From: CAZJRB01 sp964547995
GTDB taxonomy: Bacteria > Planctomycetota > Planctomycetia > Pirellulales > Thermoguttaceae
Length of the DNA stretch: 53,537 nucleotides
Reading direction: 5' to 3'
Assembly (NCBI GenBank): GCA_964547995.1
Contig: CAZJRB010000040.1
Location: 1 to 53,537 of the forward strand
Part shown: one piece after another, positions 16,517-25,738 of the stretch
Layout: every line of letters starts with the position of its first letter
Position numbering within the stretch: position 1 is the stretch's first letter
Made by a program: the position numbers and the translations under genes
The notes under the pieces: model-generated
What the model saw: the letters and a program-made list of their open reading frames with translations, nothing else
What the model was told of the DNA's origin: nothing
Database searches by the model: none

Positions 16517-19500
16517 ATGAAAGGCGGCACGGATATCGGGAACGTTTACAGCAGACTTCTGGTGTTGTGCCTTGGGGTGATGGCAGCCGCGGCAACGATG
16601 CCCTGTCCGCACAGTGCAGAAGCACAGTCCGATGGCGGCAAAGCGCCTCAAGAGACCGGCTCGGAAGTCTCTTGGCCGATGTATCGCGGCGACAACGCAC
16701 GGAGCGGGTGTGCGAAGCAGACATTGAGCACACCGCTGTTCCTGCAGTGGGCGCATGTGTCGGCACATCCCCCCCGCCCGGCCTGGCCGGAGCCGGGCAA
16801 GGAAGTCCACCGCATGGCATTCGACTATGCCTATCAGATCGCATCGACCGGCGGGCGCGTCTTCTACGGTTCTTCCGCAGACCACAAGGTGTATGCGCTC
16901 GATTTGAGCAGCGGCAAGGAGCTGCGGAGCTTCTTCACGGAAGGGCCGGTGCGGTTTGCTCCCTGTGTGGTGGGCGATCATGTGTATGTCGCCGGCGACG
17001 ACGGCTGCTTGTATTGCCTGAACAGTTCCGATGGGAAACTGATCTGGCGGTTCCGCGGTGGGCCTCGCGATGAGCGACTCTTGGGAAACGAGCAGATGAT
17101 CTCCCGCTGGCCGGCGCGTTCCGGGGTCCTGGTCGACGGGGAGACGGCCTATTTCACCGCCGGAATGTGGGGGCCGGACGGGGTCTATGTCTATGCATTG
17201 CGAACAAAGGACGGCTCGGTCATCTGGAAGAACAACACGGCCAATCACCAATACATGATGCTGCCGCACAACAACTACGAGGGAATCTCGGGCGTCTCGC
17301 CGCAAGGGTATCTCGCGCTGGGCGACGGCGTCTTGGTGGTGCCGACCGGGCGGGCAATGCCGGCCAGGTTCGATGCGGCCACCGGCAAACTCATGCCGTG
17401 GAGAATCGCGTGGGGCAAACACCACCGCCCCGGCTCGGCGTGGACCATGATCGCAAAGGGCATCTTTTTCGGGGCACGCCGAAGAACAACCGGGCTGCCG
17501 GAGTCGTCGCTGGGAGAGAACAGCCGCCTCAGGCCCGAGGGGCTCATGGCGTGGGATCTGCACACGGGCCGGGCCGTGTTCGCCTTGGAGAATGTCTACC
17601 GTGTACTGCTTTCCGGCGACACGCTTTACCTGACCGGCGGCGGCTACTCCGGCAAGGGCGACGGCACCGTGATGGCGGTCGATTTCGCGAAACTCCCCAA
17701 GGGCGCCCAGATCGTGGCGCCCCACACGCTCGGCCACGAAGGTGCGGGCGCAAAACCGATGACGATCACCCAACAAGCAAGGTGGCAGACGCCCACCGGA
17801 CGCATCTACGAACTGATCAAGAGCGGCGATGTCCTGATCGCCGGAGGCGCCGGCACGGTCCGCGTTCTCGACGCCCAAAGCGGCAAGGAACTATGGAAGG
17901 CCGACGTCGAAGGGCAGGCGCGGGCGTTGGCCGTCGCCGACGGACGCCTGCTGGTTAGTACGTCGACCGGCCGGATCTATTGCTTCGGCCAACAGAAGGT
18001 CGGCCAACCGGTAGTGATGGACGAGCGCCAGCGGAAGAAAGATCCCGCTCCGCCGGAACAGACCAGGCGCGCGAAAGAAATTCTCGACAAATCCGGCGTC
18101 CGGGCGGGATATTGTCTGGTCCTGGGGCCGGATGATCCAGACTTGCCGTTGGGGCTGATTCAGCAATCGGACCTCGACGTCATCGTGCTCGAAAAGGACG
18201 AGGAGAAAACCGCAAAGGCACGCCGCCGATTCGATCAGCTCGGCTATTACGGCGTGCGGATTGCGATTCATCAGGGCGATTTCGAGACGCTCCACTACCC
18301 GCCGTACTTTGCGAATCTCATTGTTGTCGGCAAGCCGTTGTCGGGTGATGCAAAGGCTGTTGATCGATGTCTCCGCCCGTGCGGCGGCGTGTTGGTAACT
18401 GTGTCCGGGGGTAAAGTTGAGAAAGTCCGGCGGCGCGGTCCTCTTCCGGGGGCGGGCTCCTGGAGCCATCCGTTTGCCAACGCCGGGCGGACCTCGGCCA
18501 GCCGGGATGAGCTGGTGCGGCTACCGTTGAAAACGCTCTGGTTCGGCGGCCCGGGGCCGGCGCGCATGGTCGACCGGCACCGCTACCCGCCCATCCCGGT
18601 CTATGCGAACGGACGCTTATTCATCGCGGGGCAGCACTGCGTCATCGGCGTCGACGCCTACAACGGCCGGGAGATGTGGTCGCGGGAATTGCCCGACGTC
18701 GGCCGCTTCCCGGGCCAGGACCGCGGGGCAAGCGTCGTGGCCGACGACCGGTGCGTCTACGTCCCCCACGGCCTGACCTGCCTGCAACTCGACGGAGACA
18801 CCGGCAAGACCTTGCAGACCTATCGGCCGCCGGCCGAATTGAAGTTGCCGCAACAACCGGCGGAAGAAACCCCAAAACAACCAAAGGGCAAGAAGGGTAA
18901 GAAGAGCCGGACCGCGTTTGTCTTCAACGAAGTCGAATGGAACTACCTTGCCGTGACCGACAAGGCCATCCTTGGCACCGTCGGTGCCGCACAGGTTCGC
19001 AAGTCGTTTGCCAACTGGCCGATTGCCGCCCCGCGCGGGGAGTATCTCTTCGCGCTCGACAAGAAGAACGGCAAGACGCTTTGGGTCTACGAGTCGGAGC
19101 ATGCCGTGACGCCGAAGTGCATCGTGGCCGACGGCCGGCGCGTTTACCTGTTGGACCAGCAAAACGAACGTGGAAAGATCGGCGAGGCAACGCTCAAGGC
19201 CCTCGACATCAATACCGGTTCGGTCGTCTGGAGCCATCCCATCAAGGATCGATGGGAACTGCTGCTGGCGGACAACTGTCTTGTGGCGGCCGGCACGGGG
19301 TACACCGTCTTTGACGCCGACTCGGGGAAGTTGCGATGGTCGAACAACGTCCCCTTCGCACTCTACGACACCTACGGCGCGGGAGTCGATCACTATCGCT
19401 GGGGAGTTGCGCTGCGGGACTTCCCCGTGGTCCCGCCGATGATCGTGGGCGGGCAGATTCTTGCGCCGCCTCGGGCGTTCGATTTGAAGACGGGCCAACA

Positions 19501-20953
19501 GAAGCACCTTGCCGGCCCGCTCAGCGGTGACCAGCTCCTGCCGTTTGGCGTCGGAAACGGCGGGTGCGGCACCTACTCCGCCTGTCCGGCGCTCATGTTC
19601 CTGCGGTCCGGATCGCTGGGGATCTACGACATGGCCGGCGAAACGGGCATGCACTGGCTGGGCCAGATCAGGCCCGGCTGCTGGATCAACACGCTGCCGG
19701 CCGGCGGAATGGTGCTCATGCCCGAAGGAGCCAGCAGTTGTACGTGTGCCTACAGCTTCCAGACGTCGATCGCCCTGGTGCCGGACACGCGCCACGAGGA
19801 ATGGGGCGTCTACACCTGCGAGCCGCCGAAGCAGGGCTCGCGACTGAAGAACGTATCGTTGAATTTCGGCGCCGTCGGGGACAAACGCGACAAGGCCGGG
19901 CAACTCTGGCTGGGCTTTCCGCGGCCCTTCTCGCCCCAGGCGCTGAAGGTCCCCTTCGAGACATGCGCCGGGGCCGAGTATTATCGAGAAAACGCCGATG
20001 AGATTTCGATTGCCGGGACCGACCGGCCGTGGTTGTACAGTTGCGGCGTCGAGGGCATGACATCGGCCACATTGGATTTGGACCTGACCCAGCCCGCCGT
20101 GGTTCCCAAAGCCGAACGACCGCCGAAGCTCGACGGCCGGCTCGACGATCCGTGCTGGGACGGGGCCGAACCGATCGAGTTCGTCGACGACTCCCGGCGT
20201 GTTGACGCCCGAATCCGGGCGTGGCTGCGTCACGATGCGGAGAACATCTACATCGGCTTCCGCCGCGAGGCGTCGCACAAAGACGGAAAGCTGGTTCCTT
20301 GGACGACGAACACCGAAGGCGACGGCGCCCCGGCCTGGCAGGACGACAGCCTGAAGGTTCGATTTCTCACCGGCGCCGACCCCTTCTCCTATCTGTTCCT
20401 GTCGGCATCCGGTGCAAAATTCACCGGGCAAGGAGGCCGTGCGATGACCATCAAGCCGGCCAAGACGCACTCGTGGCGGACGGCTGTGTACACGACGCCC
20501 GAAGCATGGTCGGCGGAAATCGCGATCCCGGCCAAGGCCCGCAAGGGCCTGAAGATCTTTCTCGAAAGCTTCAACCGGACCGGCGTGGGACCGGAGCGAA
20601 CCTTCTACAAGTTCCGTTCGTGGCGTCGCTGGTTTGTGACCGGGGGCGAAGCCGATTTGGTTTTCGAACGGCCCACGGCAGCGCCGAAACCTCGAAGCTA
20701 CACGATCCGTCTGCATTTTGCCGAACCGGAGGAGTTGAAACCCGGCCGGCGGATCTTCGACGTCAAGATCCAGGACAAAACCGTGATCCAAGGATTGGAT
20801 GTTGTCTCCGAAGCCGGCGGGCGCCGAAGAGCACTGACCAAAGAGATCGAGGGGATCCGCGCGTCGGACACGATCTCCATCGGTCTTGTCCCGTCGGCAA
20901 AGAGCAAATACGCCGCCATTCTCAACGCAATCGAGATTGCTGAAGACAAGTAA
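16517..20953 (+). CDS. Giant secreted PQQ-type propeller protein with MTase-like, CBM9-like and malectin-like regions
   Basis: This 1478-residue protein starts with a signal peptide (about residues 8-38, ending SAEAQS). PQQ/quinoprotein-like blades follow (WPMYRGDNARSGC, VYALDLSSGKELRSF, LYCLNSSDGKLIWRF). Residues about 515-635 (AKEILDKSGVRAGYCLVLGP to LRPCGGVLVTV) look like a degenerate class I methyltransferase fold between two propeller halves. A second set of blades follows (VIGVDAYNGREMW, LFALDKKNGKTLWVYESE). Residues about 1194-1390 (PKLDGRLDDPCWDGAEPIEF) resemble a CBM9-type carbohydrate-binding domain. The last 85 residues (YTIRLHFAEPEEL, SKYAAILNAIEI) resemble malectin. No quinone-dehydrogenase residues were recognised. 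It is probably a cell-envelope glycan-binding or sensing protein. Confidence 0.85.
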   Translation: MKGGTDIGNVYSRLLVLCLGVMAAAATMPCPHSAEAQSDGGKAPQETGSEVSWPMYRGDNARSGCAKQTLSTPLFLQWAHVSAHPPRPAWPEPGKEVHRMAFDYAYQIASTGGRVFYGSSADHKVYALDLSSGKELRSFFTEGPVRFAPCVVGDHVYVAGDDGCLYCLNSSDGKLIWRFRGGPRDERLLGNEQMISRWPARSGVLVDGETAYFTAGMWGPDGVYVYALRTKDGSVIWKNNTANHQYMMLPHNNYEGISGVSPQGYLALGDGVLVVPTGRAMPARFDAATGKLMPWRIAWGKHHRPGSAWTMIAKGIFFGARRRTTGLPESSLGENSRLRPEGLMAWDLHTGRAVFALENVYRVLLSGDTLYLTGGGYSGKGDGTVMAVDFAKLPKGAQIVAPHTLGHEGAGAKPMTITQQARWQTPTGRIYELIKSGDVLIAGGAGTVRVLDAQSGKELWKADVEGQARALAVADGRLLVSTSTGRIYCFGQQKVGQPVVMDERQRKKDPAPPEQTRRAKEILDKSGVRAGYCLVLGPDDPDLPLGLIQQSDLDVIVLEKDEEKTAKARRRFDQLGYYGVRIAIHQGDFETLHYPPYFANLIVVGKPLSGDAKAVDRCLRPCGGVLVTVSGGKVEKVRRRGPLPGAGSWSHPFANAGRTSASRDELVRLPLKTLWFGGPGPARMVDRHRYPPIPVYANGRLFIAGQHCVIGVDAYNGREMWSRELPDVGRFPGQDRGASVVADDRCVYVPHGLTCLQLDGDTGKTLQTYRPPAELKLPQQPAEETPKQPKGKKGKKSRTAFVFNEVEWNYLAVTDKAILGTVGAAQVRKSFANWPIAAPRGEYLFALDKKNGKTLWVYESEHAVTPKCIVADGRRVYLLDQQNERGKIGEATLKALDINTGSVVWSHPIKDRWELLLADNCLVAAGTGYTVFDADSGKLRWSNNVPFALYDTYGAGVDHYRWGVALRDFPVVPPMIVGGQILAPPRAFDLKTGQQKHLAGPLSGDQLLPFGVGNGGCGTYSACPALMFLRSGSLGIYDMAGETGMHWLGQIRPGCWINTLPAGGMVLMPEGASSCTCAYSFQTSIALVPDTRHEEWGVYTCEPPKQGSRLKNVSLNFGAVGDKRDKAGQLWLGFPRPFSPQALKVPFETCAGAEYYRENADEISIAGTDRPWLYSCGVEGMTSATLDLDLTQPAVVPKAERPPKLDGRLDDPCWDGAEPIEFVDDSRRVDARIRAWLRHDAENIYIGFRREASHKDGKLVPWTTNTEGDGAPAWQDDSLKVRFLTGADPFSYLFLSASGAKFTGQGGRAMTIKPAKTHSWRTAVYTTPEAWSAEIAIPAKARKGLKIFLESFNRTGVGPERTFYKFRSWRRWFVTGGEADLVFERPTAAPKPRSYTIRLHFAEPEELKPGRRIFDVKIQDKTVIQGLDVVSEAGGRRRALTKEIEGIRASDTISIGLVPSAKSKYAAILNAIEIAEDK

Positions 20954-20998
20954 AATACGGGCTTGTCGGCGAGCAATCTTCACACTTCGCCGGGCGGC

Positions 20999-21078
20999 GG
21001 GTGCCATGCCCACGCTTGCCGTGGGCATGTTCTGCAACGCCCACAAACATGCCCACGGCAAGCGTGGGCATGGCACCC
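20999..21078. repeat. Palindromic element with perfect 33-bp arms
   Basis: The arms at 20999-21031 and 21046-21078 (beginning gggtgccatgcccacgcttg) are perfect reverse complements with a 14-bp loop. It lies downstream of the giant propeller gene. It could form a terminator-like hairpin but has no U-tract. The ends gggtgcca/tggcaccc recur at 25533 and 25680. Confidence 0.85.
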
Positions 21079-21135
21079 GACAACCCACAATCTCAGTTGT
21101 CACAAGGTGCTAGGGGTTTGTCAAGTCTTAATTTT

Positions 21136-21194
21136 GGGGTCGCCACGGTCGCCAGAGCGTGGGATTCCCACGGTCTGGCGACCGTGGCGACCCC
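21136..21194. repeat. Second palindromic element, 29-bp arms
   Basis: The arms at 21136-21164 and 21166-21194 (ggggtcgccacggtcgccag) pair with one mismatch and a one-base loop. It lies 57 bp from the previous palindrome. The 592-bp gap 20954-21545 holds only these two palindromes and the promoter noted next. Confidence 0.85.
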
Positions 21195-21310
21195 AATTTC
21201 AAAATCTGACAGAGCACTAGCCTAGGGGTTAGGGGCTGAAGTGGAAGGCGCCCCCGATTTACATCCGATTACGTGGGGCAGGCGGGCCTTGAAAGCCCCG
21301 CCGATATCCT

Positions 21311-21338
21311 TTGACTTTTTGGGGGGATCGCTTATACT
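21311..21338 (+). promoter_or_regulatory. Putative sigma70-type promoter ahead of the TylF-like gene
   Basis: TTGACT (21311-21316) and TATACT (21333-21338) are spaced by 16 bp. The leader to the ATG at 21546 would be about 200 bases. Confidence 0.6.
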
Positions 21339-21545
21339 GCGCCTGATAAGACCCCCGTGCCAAGTCCGGGTCCGTCTCGGAAGCGTTTGGCTCCCAATAG
21401 CTTACGACGAAACATGGCGGTGATTTTGAGGGTTGCACGGCCTCCCCAAAACGCGCGTCTACGGACTTACCGGGAACTTGTGAATCCTATGTTGTGCCGT
21501 CATTCAACGGAATCGGCATTCCACCATCTGCGAGGTCAAGGATGA

Positions 21546-22340
21546 ATGAAGGCGATCATAAAGAGGCTGCTTAACAATTTGGGGTACGATCTCACAAAGG
21601 TATCGCCTGCTGGCGGCAGTGGTGCTGATCGCGAGTTGTATGCTCCGCTGTATAGTCCATGGCTCGGGTCTGGTCCGTTTGAGAAACTGTTCGATCGGGT
21701 CAAGCCGCATACGCTGGTCTCTGTAGACCGCTGTTATGTTCTCTACACGCTTGCTCGTCAGGCCGTGTCGTTGGAGGGTGACTTTTGGGAATGCGGCGTC
21801 TATCAGGGAGGAACCGCAGTGCTTCTCGCCGAGGTTGTCGCAACAACGCAACCGGCAAGAACGAGACTGCACCTTTTTGATACCTTCCAGGGCATGCCGG
21901 GAACTGATCCGAAGAAGGACTTGCACAAGAGAGGAGACTTTGCAGATACAAGTTTGCGTGCTGTTCGGGAGCGGGTCGGCAGAGAGGACGTGGTCTCCTT
22001 TCATGAGGGTCTTGTTCCGGACAGCTTTGCCGGTTTCGAGGAATCGCATATCGCGTTTGCGCATATTGACGTGGATATTTGGCAATCGGTAACGGATTGC
22101 TGCGAGTTCATTGTTCCAAGATTGGTCCATGGCGGATTCATGGTGTTTGACGACTACGGTTTCCCTACGTGTCCCGGTGCAAGAGAAGCGGTAGACGGTT
22201 TTTTTCGAGAGAGACTGGAGAAGCCTTTAGCCTTGCCGACAGGACAGGCAATTGTGTTCAATTCATTCAAGCCGGCTGGCATGAAGAGTCATTCGGCACA
22301 ACCAGACGCTGCAGCGGACGCGGACAAGCTGCGCCGGTGA
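21546..22340 (+). CDS. TylF/MycF family O-methyltransferase
   Basis: This 264-residue protein belongs to the macrocin-O-methyltransferase (TylF) family, which methylates sugar hydroxyls with SAM and Mg2+. DFWECGVYQGGTAVLL is the SAM-binding loop, LHLFDTFQGMPGTDPK follows, and the late FAHIDVDIWQSV with LVHGGFMVFDDYGF carries the acidic metal-binding residues. The composition is clearly poorer in GC than the neighbours, which suggests later acquisition. The ATG at 21546 is chosen; another ATG four bases earlier is out of frame. It lies alone between palindromic repeats and the LRR gene. It is likely to modify a surface glycan. Specificity is unknown. Confidence 0.88.
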   Translation: MKAIIKRLLNNLGYDLTKVSPAGGSGADRELYAPLYSPWLGSGPFEKLFDRVKPHTLVSVDRCYVLYTLARQAVSLEGDFWECGVYQGGTAVLLAEVVATTQPARTRLHLFDTFQGMPGTDPKKDLHKRGDFADTSLRAVRERVGREDVVSFHEGLVPDSFAGFEESHIAFAHIDVDIWQSVTDCCEFIVPRLVHGGFMVFDDYGFPTCPGAREAVDGFFRERLEKPLALPTGQAIVFNSFKPAGMKSHSAQPDAAADADKLRR

Positions 22341-22425
22341 GCTTGACCGTCAGCCCTCGGAGAATCCGCCCGTCCCGGTGTGATAGAATCCGGTCCTCAA
22401 CAACTCAGAAAAAGGGAGGTGAATT

Positions 22426-23160
22426 GTGAACATTCCGCGCATTGGGTGGTTGGTTGTGTTGGCCGCGGGGATGTTGGCTTCCTGGGGATGCGGCAAGGCA
22501 AAGGTGAAGCCCAAGAAACCGGAACTTGTTGCGGCAAGCCCCGAAGAAAAACGCGCCCTTGCCGAGATCAAGAAGCTCGGAGGCCGTTTCGAGCGATCGC
22601 GAGCGCCCAAAGGGACGCCGGCGGGCACGCTGATGCCGGTGGTCGAGGTGGATCTCTCGAATACTCCCCTTAGAAATGCCCGGCTGGAACCCCTCAAGGC
22701 GCTGGCCGACGTCGAAGTGCTGCACCTTATCAATACTTCTCTTGGCGACGCCGGGCTGGAACATTTTCAGGGGATGACCAGACTCAAAAGGCTGCACCTC
22801 GGCTACACGCAAATCAGCGATGCCGGGTTGGAACATCTCAAGGGGATGACCAACCTCGAAGAGTTGCACCTTAGGTGCACAAATGTCGGCAACAGCGGGC
22901 TGGAACATCTCCGGGGGATCAACCTCAAAAGGCTGAGGCTCAACGGCACGCAAGTCGGCGACGCCGGCCTGGAACATCTCAAGAGAATGACCAACCTCAC
23001 CTTGCTGCACCTCGGCAACACGCAAGTCACGGACGCCGGGTTGGAGCACCTCAAGGGGTTACCCTACCTCAGATATCTGGGGCTCAAAGGCACGAAAGTC
23101 ACCAAGGAACGCGCCGCGGCACTCAAGGAAGTGATGCCACACTGCCATATTGACCTTTAA
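22426..23160 (+). CDS. Leucine-rich-repeat lipoprotein-like protein
   Basis: This 244-residue protein has an N-terminal hydrophobic segment ending SWGCGKAK, possibly a lipoprotein signal with an atypical lipobox (Cys22), and then at least six leucine-rich repeats of the planctomycete type (DAGLEHLKGMTNLEELHLRC, DAGLEHLKRMTNLTLLHLGN and others). A strong ribosome-binding site (aagggaggt, 22412-22420) sits six bases ahead of GTG 22426, so I use GTG. A TAGAAT hexamer at 22384-22389 is a possible -10. Such repeats serve as binding scaffolds; the partner is unknown. The repeat DNA is also internally similar, with expected paralogy to the LRR gene at 43804. Confidence 0.9.
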   Translation: MNIPRIGWLVVLAAGMLASWGCGKAKVKPKKPELVAASPEEKRALAEIKKLGGRFERSRAPKGTPAGTLMPVVEVDLSNTPLRNARLEPLKALADVEVLHLINTSLGDAGLEHFQGMTRLKRLHLGYTQISDAGLEHLKGMTNLEELHLRCTNVGNSGLEHLRGINLKRLRLNGTQVGDAGLEHLKRMTNLTLLHLGNTQVTDAGLEHLKGLPYLRYLGLKGTKVTKERAAALKEVMPHCHIDL

Positions 23161-23234
23161 GAATGCTGGCTCAAAAATAACTTCGCCTGGTTGACGTACA
23201 CGAAACCTTTACCAATCACCAAGAGGTACACTCC

Positions 23235-24038
23235 ATGATTTGGAAATCACGCTCGGCGACGGTGTTTGCCGTACTGTTTTTGTTTGGCGGGGCGTCTCTC
23301 GCGGCGGACGATCCGCCGCCGAACGGGAAAGGGAGCGAGGAATTCACGCCGAAGCAGACCGATCTGCCCGTGGCCCCGCCCAAGAACGCGATCGTCTTGT
23401 TCGACGGCAAGAAGCAAAATCTCTTCCTGAACAAGGAGGGCGGCGAGATCGACTGGCCGATCGAAGACGGTGCACTCGTCTCGTCCAAGGGCAGCCGGCG
23501 GGCCAACCACATCGTCTCCAAACTCCACTTCCGCGATGCCGACATCCACGTCGAATTCATGCTGCCGGAAAAGGGAAGCGGCAACAGCGGCGTCTACATC
23601 CACGGCAATTACGAACTCCAGGTGATCAATTCCTCCGGAAAGAAGAATCCGGGATCGGGCGATGCGGGCGCGATCTACGGCTTTGCGAAACCACTGGTTA
23701 ATGCATGCCGCAAACCGGGCGAGTGGCAGGTGTACGACATCCGTTACCGCGCCCCGCGGCGCGACGAGAGCGGCAAAATCGTCGAGGAAGGGGCGATCAC
23801 CGCATGGCTCAACGGCCAAAAGGTGCAGGACAACTTCAGATTCGGCGAACCGCGGTCGACGTATCACCCCTACCGATACCACGCCACGCCCTATCTGAAG
23901 GACATCTGGACCCGGCAGAAGAAGACGATGACCGGGCCCGTCTTCTTGCAGGACCACCACAACCCGAGCCGCTTCCGCAACGTCTGGGTTCGCCCGCTCG
24001 ACGATCATGCCTTCCTCTACGAACTCGATGCCAAGTGA
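23235..24038 (+). CDS. Secreted DUF1080 (3-keto-disaccharide hydrolase-type) protein
   Basis: This 267-residue protein has a signal peptide (MIWKSRSATVFAVLFLFGGA, cleavage after SLAA) and one DUF1080 lectin-like fold. IVLFDGKKQNLFLNKEGG, FRDADIHVEFMLPEKGSGNSGVY, YELQVINSSGKK and GEWQVYDIRYRAPR are the usual family blocks. The fold resembles concanavalin-like laminin-G/glucanase domains. Some members act on 3-keto-glycosides made by Gfo/Idh/MocA-type dehydrogenases, which fits the three exported oxidoreductase-like genes upstream. Metal or catalytic residues are not certain. It is followed after 17 bp by the PQQ-propeller gene, so they are probably co-transcribed. Confidence 0.9.
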   Translation: MIWKSRSATVFAVLFLFGGASLAADDPPPNGKGSEEFTPKQTDLPVAPPKNAIVLFDGKKQNLFLNKEGGEIDWPIEDGALVSSKGSRRANHIVSKLHFRDADIHVEFMLPEKGSGNSGVYIHGNYELQVINSSGKKNPGSGDAGAIYGFAKPLVNACRKPGEWQVYDIRYRAPRRDESGKIVEEGAITAWLNGQKVQDNFRFGEPRSTYHPYRYHATPYLKDIWTRQKKTMTGPVFLQDHHNPSRFRNVWVRPLDDHAFLYELDAK

Positions 24039-24055
24039 GCGATCCGGGGGATGCG

Positions 24056-25348
24056 GTGAACTGGCCGAAGTACATCTGCCGGGCGATGGTTGTTGTGGGG
24101 CTGGTCGCCTCGTGCGCACCGGCCGAGGACTGGCCGCAGTTTCACGGACCGCGGCGCGACAACCGTTCGGCCGACACCGGATTGCTGAAGCAATGGCCCG
24201 ACGGGGGCCCCAAGCTGATTTGGCGCACCGAAGGCATCGGAAAGGGCTATGCGACGGTGGCCATCACCGGCGGCAAGATCTATACGGCGGGAAACATCGG
24301 GGACGACACGGTTGTTACGGCCATGGACACGTCCGGGAAGATCTTGTGGCAGGCCCGCAACGGTCTGGCGTACGACCGGTCGTTCCCCGGCGCCCGGGCA
24401 ACGCCGACCATCGCCGACGGCAAGCTGTACCATCTCAACGGCGACGGCGACATTGTTTGCCTCGACGCGGCGACCGGCAAACGCGTCTGGGGCTTGAACA
24501 TGCTCGAGAAGTTCGACGGCCGGAACATCCGGTGGGGGCTGGCCGAGTCGCTGCTGGTCGACGGCGACCGGGTGATTTGCACCCCGGGCGGCGAGAAGAT
24601 CGGCGTGGCGGCGTTGAACAAGGAAACCGGCAGGACTGTCTGGACCTGCACCGGCCCGGGCGACCGGCCCGGCTACGTCTCGCCGAGGATTGTCGACTAC
24701 GCCGGGCTGCGCCAAATCGTCACCATCATGTCGGCATCGGCGGTCGGCATCGCGGCCGAGTCGGGCAAGCTCCTTTGGAAGTACAAACACAAGGTCGCTT
24801 ATGACGTGAACGTCAACACACCAACCTATCACGACGGGCACATCGCGCTGTTCGGCACCTGGGGCCGCGGCGCGACCCTCCTCAAACTCAACGTCCGCGG
24901 CGGCGGGTGCGACGTGGAGGAAGTCTGGCGCACCGAAGAGCTCGACAACGAACACGGCGGCGTGGTGCTGGTCGGCGGCTACCTCTACGGCCAGGCCGAC
25001 GGCAATCACCGGGACCGCCATTGGGCGTGTCTGGATTGGAGGACCGGCAAGACGATGTACAGCGTAAAAGGTCTGCCGGGAAAGCGCTCCGGCACGCTGA
25101 CCTGCGCCGACGGCATGCTCTACCTTCTGAGCGACATGGGGACGGTCGCGCTAATGCCGCCGGATCCCGGCGATTTCAGAATTATCAGCCGTTTCACACT
25201 ACCCGCCGGGGGCGAGGGTCCCGCATGGGCCCACCCGGTCGTCAACGGCGGCCGACTCTACCTGCGCCACGGAAACTTCCTATACGCTTACGACGTTCGT
25301 TCCACAACCAAACAACGACGCCTGCTGCGGGCAGCGGGCGGCGGGTGA
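24056..25348 (+). CDS. Secreted PQQ-like beta-propeller protein
   Basis: This 430-residue protein has a short signal sequence (VNWPKYICRAMVVVGLVASC, then APAEDW) and BamB/PQQ-type blades: DWPQFHGPRRDNRSADTG, VVTAMDTSGKILWQARN, IVCLDAATGKRVWG, VAALNKETGRTVW and HWACLDWRTGKTMYSVKGLPG. The opening WPQFHGPRRDNRS is typical of this large planctomycete family. GTG 24056 starts 17 bp after the DUF1080 stop and is preceded by gggggatgc; ATG 24086 is an alternative. There is no dehydrogenase active site, so it is probably a scaffold or binding protein of the envelope, acting with the DUF1080 protein. Confidence 0.88.
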   Translation: MNWPKYICRAMVVVGLVASCAPAEDWPQFHGPRRDNRSADTGLLKQWPDGGPKLIWRTEGIGKGYATVAITGGKIYTAGNIGDDTVVTAMDTSGKILWQARNGLAYDRSFPGARATPTIADGKLYHLNGDGDIVCLDAATGKRVWGLNMLEKFDGRNIRWGLAESLLVDGDRVICTPGGEKIGVAALNKETGRTVWTCTGPGDRPGYVSPRIVDYAGLRQIVTIMSASAVGIAAESGKLLWKYKHKVAYDVNVNTPTYHDGHIALFGTWGRGATLLKLNVRGGGCDVEEVWRTEELDNEHGGVVLVGGYLYGQADGNHRDRHWACLDWRTGKTMYSVKGLPGKRSGTLTCADGMLYLLSDMGTVALMPPDPGDFRIISRFTLPAGGEGPAWAHPVVNGGRLYLRHGNFLYAYDVRSTTKQRRLLRAAGGG

Positions 25349-25532
25349 TCTTGTTTGGCGGGGTTGGGGGGAGCGTCACCCGACGGCAACGGGTACGCCG
25401 GTTCCGCCGAGGTCGCCGGTTTCGGAGTTGTCGTCAGCGTCCGCGTCGCGGAGGATCAGCGAATCGATGTAACGCGGACTCCAGATATTCTGGTGCTTGA
25501 CATCGGTACCCTCGGCGGCCGGGGGTTCGCAC

Positions 25533-25707
25533 GGGTGCCACTCAACGCCGTTAACCCTTTTCGCAACTCGTTGCGATATCGTGTTTTCCGTCAAATCCGT
25601 GTTTCCGATGTGAGGACGTGCATTTTGCCACACGTTCGTCGAATGCGAAAACCGCGGAAAATAGGTAATCCCCTGCAAGAAAGGGTTAACGGCGTTGGGT
25701 GGCACCC
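25533..25707. repeat. Palindromic element with 28-bp inverted ends
   Basis: The arms at 25533-25560 (gggtgccactcaacgccgtt) and 25680-25707 match as reverse complements in 27 of 28 positions, 119 bp apart. The 390-bp gap 25349-25738 contains no gene I can support, only this element and unassigned sequence. Confidence 0.8.
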
Positions 25708-25738
25708 GGCAAATGGAGATTTTGGGTAGAATAAGAAG

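Noticed and set aside
20999..21078. CRISPR-like repeat
   Set aside because: There is only one inverted pair and no spaced direct repeats.
18617..21103. Open frame of about 830 codons on the minus strand
   Set aside because: It is antisense to the PQQ-propeller gene, with biased composition and no domain; the plus strand has blade motifs throughout.
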